Source of the DNA: an uncultured Streptococcus sp.
Lineage (GTDB): Bacteria > Bacillota > Bacilli > Lactobacillales > Streptococcaceae
Direction of reading: 5' to 3'
Length of the DNA: 64,000 nt
NCBI RefSeq assembly: GCF_905372115.1
Contig: NZ_CAJPNR010000004.1
Location: forward strand, 1-64,000
Shown: piece by piece, positions 16,622 through 24,833 of the stretch
How positions within the stretch are numbered: position 1 is the first letter of the stretch
Layout: the number at the start of each line of letters is the position of its first letter
Notes under the pieces: model-generated
What the model saw: the letters and a program-made list of their open reading frames with translations, nothing else
Database searches by the model: none
Told to the model about the DNA's origin: nothing
Made by a program: the position numbers and the translations under genes

Positions 16622-17539
16622 ATGAAAAATATGACCAAATACCAAGGTGTCATTCCTGCTTTCTACGCTTGCTATGACGAGGAAGGTGAAATCAGCCCGG
16701 AGCGGACTCGCGCTTTAGTGGAATATTTCATCGCCAAGAGCGTACAAGGTCTTTATGTCAACGGTTCTTCGGGCGAGTGTATCTATCTGAGTGTAGAAGA
16801 CCGAAAACGGGTTCTAGAAGAAGTGATGAAAGTTGCTAAGGGGCGTCTGACTATCATTGCCCATGTGGCTTGCAACAATACTAAAGACAGCGTGGAGCTG
16901 GCTCGTCATGCGGAAAGTTTGGGAGTCGATGCTATTGCAGCTATTCCGCCGATTTATTTCCGTTTGCCAGAGTATTCGGTTGCCCAATATTGGAATGACA
17001 TCAGTGCGGCGGCGCCTAATACTGATTTCGTGATTTATAATATCCCTCAGCTGGCTGGTGTAGCCTTAACTCCTAGCCTTTACAAGGAAATGCTCAAGAA
17101 TGAGCGCGTGATTGGTGTGAAGAACTCTTCAATGCCAGTGCAGGATATTCAGACCTTTGTAGCTCTTGGGGGAGAAGATCATGTGGTCTTTAATGGTCCA
17201 GATGAGCAATTCTTAGGTGGCCGTCTTATGGGTGCTGCAGCCGGTATCGGTGGTACATACGGGGCTATGCCAGAGCTCTTTCTCAAACTCAATCAATTGA
17301 TTGCTGACAAGGAATTGGAACGGGCTAAAGAATTGCAATATGCGATAAATGCAATCATCGGAAAATTAACCAGTGCCCGCGGCAATATGTACGCTGTTAT
17401 AAAGGGTGTTTTGGAAATTAATGAAGGCTTGACCATCGGATCTGTCCGTTCTCCTCTAACACCGCTACACGAAAGTGATCGGCCAATTGTGGAAGAAGCT
17501 GCTCAATTGATTAGACAAACCAAGGAGCAATTTTTATAA
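16622..17539 (+). CDS. nanA: N-acetylneuraminate lyase (DHDPS/NAL family)
   Basis: The 305-residue TIM barrel belongs to the dihydrodipicolinate synthase/N-acetylneuraminate lyase family. It has the carboxylate-binding GSSGE (48-52), Tyr139 in FVIYNIP and the Schiff-base Lys167 in IGVKNSS. Position between sialic acid transporter genes and a ROK kinase, with nanE in the same operon, argues for cleavage of Neu5Ac into ManNAc and pyruvate rather than lysine biosynthesis. The symbol nanA is for the lyase, not the pneumococcal sialidase. RBS GGAGATAAA. Confidence 0.93.
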   Translation: MKNMTKYQGVIPAFYACYDEEGEISPERTRALVEYFIAKSVQGLYVNGSSGECIYLSVEDRKRVLEEVMKVAKGRLTIIAHVACNNTKDSVELARHAESLGVDAIAAIPPIYFRLPEYSVAQYWNDISAAAPNTDFVIYNIPQLAGVALTPSLYKEMLKNERVIGVKNSSMPVQDIQTFVALGGEDHVVFNGPDEQFLGGRLMGAAAGIGGTYGAMPELFLKLNQLIADKELERAKELQYAINAIIGKLTSARGNMYAVIKGVLEINEGLTIGSVRSPLTPLHESDRPIVEEAAQLIRQTKEQFL

Positions 17540-17572
17540 GCAACAGGATAAACACTAGAGAGAAGGTGTGCT

Positions 17573-18457
17573 ATGAAACACTATGTTGCCATTGATATTG
17601 GCGGTACCAATATCAAGTATGGCTTGATCAACGAGGCTGAGACCTTGGTGGAAGCACATGAAATGCCGACAGAGGCCCACAAAGGTGGTCCGGGAATTAT
17701 GCAAAAGGTTGAAGCGATTGTTGCAGCCTATTTAGAAAAAGGACCTCTGGCTGGGATTTGTATTTCTTCGGCTGGTATGGTGGATCCAGACAAGGGTGAA
17801 ATTTTCTATGCTGGGCCACAGATTCCTAATTACGCTGGGACCCAGTTCAAAAAAGTGCTGGAAGAAACATTCTCCCTGCCTTGTGAGATTGAAAATGATG
17901 TCAACTGTGCTGGTCTGGCGGAGGCTATGTCGGGTAGTGGCAAGGGAGCGAAGATTGCCCTTTGTTTGACAATCGGTACAGGTATTGGAGGCTGTCTGGT
18001 CGTAGATGGTCAGGTCTTCCATGGCTTTAGTAACTCTGCTTGTGAGGTCGGATACCTGCATCTACCAGACGGAGCTTTCCAAGATGTGGCATCTACAACA
18101 GCTCTGGTCAATTATGTGGCTGAGCTACATGGAGAAGACGCAGAGTATTGGAATGGCCGTCGGATTTTCAAAGAAGCAACTGAGGGCAATAAACTCTGTA
18201 TCGAAGGCATCGATCGCATGGTTGGCTATCTGGGTCAAGGAATTGCCAATATCTGCTATGTCGTTAATCCAGAAGTTGTTATTCTAGGCGGAGGCATCAT
18301 GGGACAAGAAGCTATCCTTAGACCGCGTATTCAGGCGGCTTTGCAGGATGCTTTGGTTCCAAGCATTGCTGACAAAACCAAACTGGCCTTTGCTCATCAT
18401 CAAAATACTGCGGGTATGTTTGGAGCCTACTATCATTTCAAAAATAGACAAGTTTAA
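17573..18457 (+). CDS. nanK: ROK family kinase, probable N-acetylmannosamine kinase
   Basis: The 294-residue ROK protein probably phosphorylates ManNAc to ManNAc-6-phosphate, the NanE substrate. The ATP-binding DIGGTNIKYG (8-17), ENDVNCAGLAE and GTGIGGCLVVDG are present. The Cys-rich zinc motif of many ROK kinases is absent and the usual E-[IV]-G-H becomes EVGYLH, so zinc binding is probably lost or altered. No helix-turn-helix is present, so it is a kinase and not a repressor. RBS AGAAGGTG. A hairpin follows the stop. Confidence 0.88.
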   Translation: MKHYVAIDIGGTNIKYGLINEAETLVEAHEMPTEAHKGGPGIMQKVEAIVAAYLEKGPLAGICISSAGMVDPDKGEIFYAGPQIPNYAGTQFKKVLEETFSLPCEIENDVNCAGLAEAMSGSGKGAKIALCLTIGTGIGGCLVVDGQVFHGFSNSACEVGYLHLPDGAFQDVASTTALVNYVAELHGEDAEYWNGRRIFKEATEGNKLCIEGIDRMVGYLGQGIANICYVVNPEVVILGGGIMGQEAILRPRIQAALQDALVPSIADKTKLAFAHHQNTAGMFGAYYHFKNRQV

Positions 18458-18490
18458 CCTGAGATTTTTCTCAGGTTCCTTGTCTTTTAA
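18456..18490 (+). terminator. hairpin after nanK, probable (partial) terminator
   Basis: AACCTGAG/CTCAGGTT with loop ATTTTT, followed by CCTTGTCTTTT. The T tract is interrupted, and a co-directional gene starts 12 bases further on, so read-through is possible. Confidence 0.6.
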
Positions 18491-18502
18491 GAGGAAAATC
18501 AA

Positions 18503-18832
18503 ATGGCAGAAAGAAGTTTCATTCAGGAAGCTGCTCAGCTTCTAGGTTCTTTGATGGAAGATTTTCAAAAGAAGGCAATTCGGTCAAGAGATGAAATCCG
18601 CTTTTACGAGTGCTTAGCAGAAGTTTTAAGGAGCTTGGAGAAAACCAAGGCCCTGGATAACCGTCTTCTCATTGCTCTTGAAAGCTTCCATAAAAGTGCT
18701 AGTTTTTTAATTGGTCTTAGTAGCCTCAAACTGGATCAGCCTACTTATCAAAAGTGGCGTGCCTACGATGCCTTTCATATGGAAAAAGTTCAGCCCCAAT
18801 TAGAAATCTATGGGCCAATCCTCCCCTTGTGA
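18503..18832 (+). CDS. small helical protein of unknown function at end of nan operon
   Basis: A 109-residue, mostly alpha-helical cytoplasmic protein with no recognised domain. Size and heptad-like leucine pattern are loosely reminiscent of bacteriocin immunity proteins, but no diagnostic motif was found. RBS GAGGAAAATCAA precedes the ATG. It follows the hairpin after nanK and precedes a bidirectional terminator. Co-transcription with nan is likely; the function is unknown. Confidence 0.7.
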   Translation: MAERSFIQEAAQLLGSLMEDFQKKAIRSRDEIRFYECLAEVLRSLEKTKALDNRLLIALESFHKSASFLIGLSSLKLDQPTYQKWRAYDAFHMEKVQPQLEIYGPILPL

Positions 18833-18862
18833 AAGAAAGAGGAAAAATTTAGACCAAAAAAG

Positions 18863-18895
18863 AAAACGAGTCAGAAAATCCTGATTCGTTTTTAT
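18863..18895. terminator. bidirectional terminator between nan operon and minus-strand genes
   Basis: ACGAGTCAG pairs with CTGATTCGT (one mismatch) around AAAATC, with TTTTTAT downstream and AAAA upstream, so it can serve both strands. Confidence 0.75.
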
Positions 18896-18930
18896 CGTTT
18901 GTGGGTATTGCGGCGGTAGTAGGTTGAAGT

Positions 18931-19995
18931 CTATCGGGGTTTCACTTCAATAGGGTCAAGGCCAAATAAATAATTATCTCTAGGAACAATTGTAGCTTTA
19001 ATATGGACATTTTGATTTATTCCAGTGACTCCTTGTTTAGATAGATTGGTAAGACTAACTCTATGAAGTTGGAAAGCTGGACCTGTGAGTGCTCCTGTAT
19101 CGCCTGCATAAATCAGTACATCAGCATTATATTTTGTATTCGTAAGGCGTTGGATGTCCGCGATATATCCATCAAATTCAACAACTTTCCCAGAATATTT
19201 CTTTGTAAATTCTTTTATTTTTCCCTCTTCATCAGTTTGTAGAATGGATGCAAATTCGGCATTGTTTTCGGTAGTTATTACTTCTTGAGTAGAAGAACTA
19301 GAGTTTTGTATGTTCTTTTCAGTTGAAGCGGCTGCACTGGAATTTTCAACATCACTCACAGGTGATTTTTCTTCAGTTGTCTGTTCAGGAAAAGTGTGGT
19401 AAGAAACAATTATTTCAGTATCTTTATTAATTTTTTCATTTTTCTTGAAATCTGTTATTCCATCTACTTTAACTTGATCAATTGTTCCATCTTTTTTTAA
19501 CCACCCAAATACCAAATCATCAATTTTTTCAGTTTTTATGTTAGTGAATCCAGCTTTTTTCAGTTTTTTAACAATATCTTTATAATTTTGTTTTGAAATT
19601 TCTTTAGAAGAAAAGGGGAGACTAATTAAATTCTCATCCGCTTCGTTGGAAGCAAAAGAGTGATATGAGATAGTAATTAAGGAATCCTTTCGAAATTTAT
19701 CACTACTGTTGAATTTTGTTTTTCCGTCAATTTTAACTTCTTCAACATCACCATTTTCAATGTCCCCTTCTTTAGTAAAAACTCCGAGTGGTAAATCCTT
19801 AATTTCATTGGTTTTTATATTAGTAAAACCTGCATCGTTTAACTTTTTGATAACGTTTTGATATTCTTGATATTTAGCTTCTTTACTGGAAATAGTTACC
19901 TTAATGGAATCCGTAGAATTCGCGTTGACAACATAAGCAGTTTGTAATGAAGTTAATAATAAACCGCAAGAAAGATAAATTCCTAATTTTTTCAT
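18931..19995 (-). CDS. secreted protein with two PASTA-like repeats and a DUF4839-like C-terminal domain
   Basis: A 354-residue exported protein. Residues 1-26 form a signal peptide (no lipobox at the cleavage region). Two repeats of about 70 residues follow (about 32-108 and 128-205), each with an AGFTNIKT strand and a SYHSF/SYHTF end, alike in plan to PASTA domains. A Ser/Thr/Glu-rich linker leads to a C-terminal domain of about 105 residues with GKVVEFDGYIADI and DVLIYAGD, resembling DUF4839. RBS AAAAGGAG. Its AT-rich codon use differs from the neighbours, and it separates the RpiR gene from the nan operon, so it may be an acquired insertion. Confidence 0.75.
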   Translation of the reverse strand: MKKLGIYLSCGLLLTSLQTAYVVNANSTDSIKVTISSKEAKYQEYQNVIKKLNDAGFTNIKTNEIKDLPLGVFTKEGDIENGDVEEVKIDGKTKFNSSDKFRKDSLITISYHSFASNEADENLISLPFSSKEISKQNYKDIVKKLKKAGFTNIKTEKIDDLVFGWLKKDGTIDQVKVDGITDFKKNEKINKDTEIIVSYHTFPEQTTEEKSPVSDVENSSAAASTEKNIQNSSSSTQEVITTENNAEFASILQTDEEGKIKEFTKKYSGKVVEFDGYIADIQRLTNTKYNADVLIYAGDTGALTGPAFQLHRVSLTNLSKQGVTGINQNVHIKATIVPRDNYLFGLDPIEVKPR

Positions 19996-20087
19996 AATAA
20001 GCTCCTTTTAACCTTTTAGTTAGAGTATAACATAACAAGTAGGACAATAATATAATTTGTAAAATTATTTCAATATTTATTTTCTTG

Positions 20088-20927
20088 TTATCTTCTCCGA
20101 TAATAACCATTCAATTTCTGATTCTCCCAAAAGCTGTTAAAGATTCTTTCTTTCTTCTCGCGGTTAATCTCGAGGAAAAAGGCATAGATGAGGTCAATCA
20201 TGAGAAGCATGGGGAATTGTGCGGAAATCCGTAGGATAAACTCAGGCTTGCTTTGAAGGGCAACAGGAACGACTTCAGTGAAGTCTTCTTGAATCTTTTC
20301 AGGTTGTCCAGTCACCAAGATGGTTTTTGCTCCCATATTTTTAGCGTCAATCAAGCTGTCAATGATGGACTGGGTCTGTCCGGATAGAGAAAATCCGATA
20401 ACGAGGCAGTTCTTGTCCAGAATACTAGTTGTCCAAGCGAAGCCATCTTGGTCGGTTAGGGCTTCACAAACGACTCCCAGTCTCATGAAGCGCAGCTTCA
20501 TATCACGTGCTACTAAGCCTGAGCTCCCTGTTCCAAAGAAATAAACACGGTCGGCCTCTTCTATGATTTGAGCCACTCGCTTCAGCTTTTCCTCATCTAT
20601 CAGTTCTTTTGTCTGCTGGTGGATTTGATTGTAGTTGTACAAGACATGACGGGATAAGCTGCTTTGCATATTATCCGCCTCGATTTGCGACTTTTGTAGG
20701 TCCTGTAAATATTGAAAGCTAAATTCCCGATAACCTTTAAAGCCACATTTTTTGGCGAAACGGGTCAAGGCTGCTTGAGAAATGTGCAAGGTTTGAGCGA
20801 CTTGCAAAGAGGGTAAATCCTCTTGAATACTATTTGGATTCAAAAAATAGTGACCAATCCTCTGTTCCAAGTCGGTCATCTTGTCAAGATGGCTCTCAAT
20901 GATAGCCAAGATATTTTGCTGACTCAT
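20088..20927 (-). CDS. RpiR/MurR-family transcriptional regulator, probable sialic acid regulator
   Basis: The 279-residue protein has an N-terminal RpiR helix-turn-helix domain (about 1-77; LHISQAALTRFAKKCGF is the recognition region) and a C-terminal SIS phosphosugar-binding domain (about 125-250, FFGTGSSGLVARD). RpiR proteins sense sugar phosphates; an equivalent gene sits beside the ROK kinase in pneumococcal nan loci and activates them. Here it is on the opposite strand and separated from nanK by two genes. The likely target is the palindrome at 9947-9970. The RBS is weak (AAGAAAG). Confidence 0.9.
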   Translation of the reverse strand: MSQQNILAIIESHLDKMTDLEQRIGHYFLNPNSIQEDLPSLQVAQTLHISQAALTRFAKKCGFKGYREFSFQYLQDLQKSQIEADNMQSSLSRHVLYNYNQIHQQTKELIDEEKLKRVAQIIEEADRVYFFGTGSSGLVARDMKLRFMRLGVVCEALTDQDGFAWTTSILDKNCLVIGFSLSGQTQSIIDSLIDAKNMGAKTILVTGQPEKIQEDFTEVVPVALQSKPEFILRISAQFPMLLMIDLIYAFFLEINREKKERIFNSFWENQKLNGYYRRR

Positions 20928-21341
20928 AAAATCACTTTCTTCATGGGATAATGTTTATTAAAAGTTTAGGGCTGTTCTGGCTGGAAGGTACATTTGAAGC
21001 CACTTTTACTATTCTGCCATTCTATATTTGTCTTAGAATTTGTTTATATTATAACATAGTTATAGACAAATAAACCGTTTGCAAGACTGAAACTTATCAA
21101 GAGTGTACAGCTGAGACTGATTTGTAAGTATTGAAATGAATCAAATCTATATGGGCTTTTCCTATCAGTTTGAGATAGATGTTTAGCAATCTCTGACTGT
21201 TTTTCTGAAAATATGTTATAATTTATGCAAGTACGAAGCTGTATTCCAGAAGATGAGTTTGCCAGATGGTTGGACAGTCAGCCAGGAATGCAGATTTTAA
21301 AATCCGTTTTCGAAGGTTTTTGAAAACGAGGGGGTGAATAG
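20928..21341. promoter_or_regulatory. intergenic region between RpiR gene and V-ATPase operon, with operon promoter
   Basis: The divergent gap holds an imperfect inverted repeat at 21039-21070 (TTTGTTTATA...GACAAA arms) near the regulator start and an extended -10 promoter for the V-ATPase operon (TGTTATAAT, hexamer 21217-21222, with weak -35 CTGACT at 21193-21198). The leader of about 115 bases contains a hairpin CGTTTTC/GAAAACG (21305-21328) immediately before the GAGGGGG ribosome site of ntpF, which could modulate translation. No ORF of note lies in the gap. Confidence 0.6.
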
Positions 21342-21665
21342 ATGGCCAATGAAACACTTGAAAAAATGCAGGAAATTGAAACTGCTGCAGAAGAAGTTTT
21401 GATGGGCTACAGGACACAGGCTCAGGAGCTGCGACAGCAGGTAGATGAAAATCTCAGACAGCTAGGTCTGACTTATGACGATGAAACGCAGAAGCTGGCT
21501 GAGGAATTAACCGCGACTTCTCAGCAAAAGTTGGTGCACCTGCAGCAAGACTTGGAGCAGACAACCCAGCAGAATGAGGACAAGGTTGCGGCTGCGCTGA
21601 CAGATAAGAAAGCAGACTTGGCGCGAGTCATTGTAGAGAAGGTGGTAGAAGCCTATGGCCATTAG
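21342..21665 (+). CDS. ntpF: V-type ATPase peripheral stalk subunit (NtpF/subunit G-H type)
   Basis: A 107-residue, almost entirely coiled-coil protein rich in Gln and Glu, the expected form of the V/A-ATPase peripheral stalk subunit that pairs with NtpE. It is the first gene of the operon, as in Enterococcus hirae (ntpFIKECGABD). Its strong RBS is GAGGGGGTG. It overlaps ntpI by 11 bases. Sequence is low in diagnostic motifs, so the call depends on structure and position. Confidence 0.85.
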   Translation: MANETLEKMQEIETAAEEVLMGYRTQAQELRQQVDENLRQLGLTYDDETQKLAEELTATSQQKLVHLQQDLEQTTQQNEDKVAAALTDKKADLARVIVEKVVEAYGH

Positions 21666-23610
21666 TCAAATGCGGCAGTTGTCTCTGCTTCTGCCCAAGG
21701 AACTGCTGGATCAGCTTCTCTTTTACCTACAGGGTTTAGAGTCGGTTCAGATTCATGACTTGCGGCAGGAAGAGGACTGGCAGGCAGCCTTTGAGCAGAC
21801 TTTAGTCGGCCGACCGGATCAGCAGCTATCTCAGCAGGATTTGCTCAGTCGTCAGGAAAAGCTCGAGAGGCTAATTGCAGAGCTAGAGTCTTTTATGCCC
21901 AAAAAGAAACTGCTGGAATCCTTAAAAGAAGAGCCTTTGGAGCTGTCCTTTGCTGCTTTGGAGCAGGCAGGGAAGGCCCGAGATGAGGAGGCACTGCTGG
22001 AAGGAATCAGCAAGCAGCTCAAGGTCTTGCAAGAGGCCAAGGGTCAGATAGAAGCTGATCGCTTAGAAGTGGCTGCGCTGGAGAAGTGGGAGCCACTGGA
22101 GCTAACACCGCAAGCAGCTGCGACTTTCAGCCATCTGGGAGCTTTGATTGGGACGATTCCTAATACCGACGACGATGCTCTGCGCTTGGCTCTGGGAGCA
22201 CATCCTGACCTGAAGTTTCAGGAAGTCTTTACCGATGATACGGAGCATGGGGTTCTTATTTTTTACAAGACAGGCTCTCTGGAAGAAGTACGCAAAATCT
22301 TGAAAGAGTATGGCTTTAAGCCTTTTGAGTATGACCGTGAGGAGCTACCTGCTGAGCGGGTAGCCCAGCTCAAGGCCAATATTCGACAGCAGGAGGCGGT
22401 GGCAGATGTTATGACCAAGAGTCTGGCAGCTTCCAAGAATGAACTGGATCAACTCAAGGTTCAGCTGGACTATCTCTGCAATCTCTCCTCTCGCCAAGAA
22501 AGTAAAAATCAGTTAGCCAGCACGCAAAATCTGGCAGCCTTGGAAGGCTGGATCGAAAGCAATCAGGTTCAAGCTCTTGAGGCTTGCTTGAAGGAGCAGT
22601 TTGGTCAGAGCATTCTCATCCAGACCAGAGAAATTCGACAGGACGAGGAAGATAAGGTTCCGACCAAACTTAAAAACAATGTCTTGGTGGAGCCCTTCGA
22701 GCTAGTGACGGAGATGTATTCCTTGCCTAAGTATGGTGATAAGGATCCAACCCCCGTCGTTTCCCTATTTTATTTTGTATTCTTTGGCATGATGGTTGCC
22801 GACATTGGCTACGGCCTCTTACTCTTTGTGGGCACTAGCCTGGCGCTGCACTTCTTGCATGTCAAGCCGGGACTGGCTAAGAATCTGCGATTCTTCCGCC
22901 TGCTGGGTGTGGCAGTCATCATCTGGGGACTGGTTTATGGTTCTTTCTTTGGCTTTGAACTGCCTTTCGCTCTCATTAGCACCAGTTCCGACGCCATGAC
23001 GATTCTGGTTATTTCGGTCGTCTTTGGCTTTGTTACAGTGCTGGCTGGCCTCTTCCTCAGTGGTTTGAAAAATATCCGCCTCAAGGATTATGCAGAAGCA
23101 TACAATGCAGGCTTTGCTTGGGTGTTGATTTTGCTAGGACTGCTGCTCTTGGCCTTGGGGAATTTCTTCCCATCCTTGGCTTTTGCGGCAACGATTGGTC
23201 AGTGGCTGGCCATCATCAATGCTCTGGGTATACTGGCAGTATCCATTGTCAGTGCTAAGAGCTTGGCAGGATTAGGGTCAGGTCTCTTTAATCTCTACAA
23301 TGTCAGCAGCTATGTAGGAGACCTTGTCAGCTTTACGCGGCTGATGGCTCTGGGGCTTTCGGGAGCCAGCATTGGCTCGGCTTTTAACTTGATTGTCAGC
23401 CTCTTTCCACCTGTCGCTCGCTTTAGCATTGGCATTCTGCTCTTTATTGCCCTGCATTTGGTCAATATGTTTCTATCTTTTCTGTCCGGTTATGTGCACG
23501 GAGCGCGTTTGATTTTCGTGGAATTCTTCGGGAAATTTTACGATGGTGGCGGCAAGCCTTTCACTCCGCTCAAGCCTAGTCAGAAATACGTTCAGCAAAG
23601 CAAGAAATAA
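21655..23610 (+). CDS. ntpI: V-type ATPase subunit I (a-type membrane stator)
   Basis: The 651-residue protein has a long cytoplasmic N-terminal half with coiled coils (about 1-340) and seven or eight membrane segments in the C-terminal half. It contributes the ion half-channels and contacts the rotating NtpK ring; the conserved arginine helix is in VSFTRLMALGLSGASIGSAF near residue 565. Length is typical (650-670). It overlaps ntpF and is followed by a 132-base structured gap before ntpK. Confidence 0.95.
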   Translation: MAISQMRQLSLLLPKELLDQLLFYLQGLESVQIHDLRQEEDWQAAFEQTLVGRPDQQLSQQDLLSRQEKLERLIAELESFMPKKKLLESLKEEPLELSFAALEQAGKARDEEALLEGISKQLKVLQEAKGQIEADRLEVAALEKWEPLELTPQAAATFSHLGALIGTIPNTDDDALRLALGAHPDLKFQEVFTDDTEHGVLIFYKTGSLEEVRKILKEYGFKPFEYDREELPAERVAQLKANIRQQEAVADVMTKSLAASKNELDQLKVQLDYLCNLSSRQESKNQLASTQNLAALEGWIESNQVQALEACLKEQFGQSILIQTREIRQDEEDKVPTKLKNNVLVEPFELVTEMYSLPKYGDKDPTPVVSLFYFVFFGMMVADIGYGLLLFVGTSLALHFLHVKPGLAKNLRFFRLLGVAVIIWGLVYGSFFGFELPFALISTSSDAMTILVISVVFGFVTVLAGLFLSGLKNIRLKDYAEAYNAGFAWVLILLGLLLLALGNFFPSLAFAATIGQWLAIINALGILAVSIVSAKSLAGLGSGLFNLYNVSSYVGDLVSFTRLMALGLSGASIGSAFNLIVSLFPPVARFSIGILLFIALHLVNMFLSFLSGYVHGARLIFVEFFGKFYDGGGKPFTPLKPSQKYVQQSKK

Positions 23611-23742
23611 AGATTAGAAACTATGGTAAGAGATGAGAAGCCCATCTTAAGAAATACAGTTTCTACAACATCAAAACAAGCAACATTCATTCAACTAGCT
23701 GTTGGTTTTACGACGATTACAGCATTTTCATAGGAGTAAATC
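23611..23742 (+). other. structured gap before ntpK, with a 36-codon ORF
   Basis: Between ntpI and ntpK an outer stem AGAAACT/AGTTTCT (23616-23669) encloses a smaller stem GATG/CATC. An ORF from ATG 23623 to TAG 23733 would encode 36 residues, but it has no good RBS, and its stop lies in the ntpK ribosome site TAGGAG. A structured translation enhancer or mRNA processing site for the high-copy ring subunit is a reasonable reading; the ORF may be chance. Confidence 0.4.
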
Positions 23743-24222
23743 ATGGAACATTTAGCATCATATTTTGGAACTTACGGTGGCGCCTTTTTTGCAGGTCTGG
23801 GAGTAGCTTTGGCGGTCTTTCTCAGCGGAATGGGCTCTGCTCTAGGTGTTGGAAGTACCGGTCAGGCAGCGGCAGCCCTCTTGAAAGAGCAACCGGAAAA
23901 ATTCGCTCAAGCTCTAATCTTGCAGCTTTTGCCAGGTACTCAAGGTCTCTATGGCTTTGTTATCGGGATTACCGTCTTCTTTAATATCAAGCCAGAATTG
24001 GCTCTGCAATCAGGCGTAGCTTATTTCCTAGCAGCTCTGCCAGTTGCCATCGTAGGATACTTTTCAGCCAAGCATCAAGGACGAGTGGCGACAGCTGGTA
24101 TTCAGATTTTGGCCAAGCGTCCGGAAGAGGTCATGAAAGGGGTTATCCTAGCGGCCATGGTTGAAACCTACGCCATCTTGGCCTTCGTTGTATCCTTCAT
24201 CATGGTTCTGAATGTGAAGTAA
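23743..24222 (+). CDS. ntpK: V-type ATPase rotor ring subunit K (Na+-type proteolipid)
   Basis: A 159-residue proteolipid with four membrane helices, formed from two hairpins, that builds the ion-carrying rotor ring. Aligned by eye with E. hirae NtpK with a +2 offset, all Na+ ligands are kept: Leu63, Thr66, Gln67, Gln112 and Glu141. This predicts Na+ rather than H+ transport. RBS TAGGAG. The gene is 11 bases before ntpE. Confidence 0.95.
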   Translation: MEHLASYFGTYGGAFFAGLGVALAVFLSGMGSALGVGSTGQAAAALLKEQPEKFAQALILQLLPGTQGLYGFVIGITVFFNIKPELALQSGVAYFLAALPVAIVGYFSAKHQGRVATAGIQILAKRPEEVMKGVILAAMVETYAILAFVVSFIMVLNVK

Positions 24223-24232
24223 GGAGGCTTTT

Positions 24233-24823
24233 ATGTCTGACATATCAGATCTCAAAGCTTCTGTCTTGGAGCAGGCTCACGAGAAGGGGCGTCTGCTTTT
24301 GGCTGAGGCTACTGAGAAAATAGAGCAGGAAGCCAAGGAACGTGAGGCCAAGCTGGTTCGGCAAAAGCTTGGACAGCGGGAGCAGCAGCTGAAAGAAATC
24401 AGCCGGCGCAGTCAGCGCGATATTCAGCAGTTGGAAAATCAAAAGCGCCAGTCTACTTTGGTTATCAAGCAGCGGGTTCTCAGAGAACTTTTTGAAGAGG
24501 CTTATGCTCAGATGGCGGCTTGGTCATCAGATGAAGAGGAACATTTTCTAAAGAGTGTCCTGGCTAAATATCCAGAGGAAGAGTTGACGCTGGTTTTCGG
24601 TGCTCTGTCTGCTGAGAAATTCAGCTTCAGCCAGTTAGAAGGCTTGAAAAAAGCCTTTCCAAAAGTGTCTTTTTCAGACCAGTCCATAGTCGGCCAGGCA
24701 GGTTTTGTACTAAGCCAGGGACGGGTGGATGACAGCTATCTCTATCGTGACTTGCTGGACTCTGTCTGGCAGGAGGAAAGCTACCGTCTGGCTCAGGATA
24801 TTTTCAAAGACCAGGCAGAATAG
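24233..24823 (+). CDS. ntpE: V-type ATPase subunit E
   Basis: The 196-residue peripheral stalk subunit E has an N-terminal coiled coil (about 10-85, rich in Glu, Lys, Gln) and a globular C-terminal domain that binds the top of the catalytic head. RBS AAGGAGG, 11 bases after ntpK. Length matches the family (about 190-200). Confidence 0.92.
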   Translation: MSDISDLKASVLEQAHEKGRLLLAEATEKIEQEAKEREAKLVRQKLGQREQQLKEISRRSQRDIQQLENQKRQSTLVIKQRVLRELFEEAYAQMAAWSSDEEEHFLKSVLAKYPEEELTLVFGALSAEKFSFSQLEGLKKAFPKVSFSDQSIVGQAGFVLSQGRVDDSYLYRDLLDSVWQEESYRLAQDIFKDQAE

Positions 24824-24833
24824 GAGGCGGACC

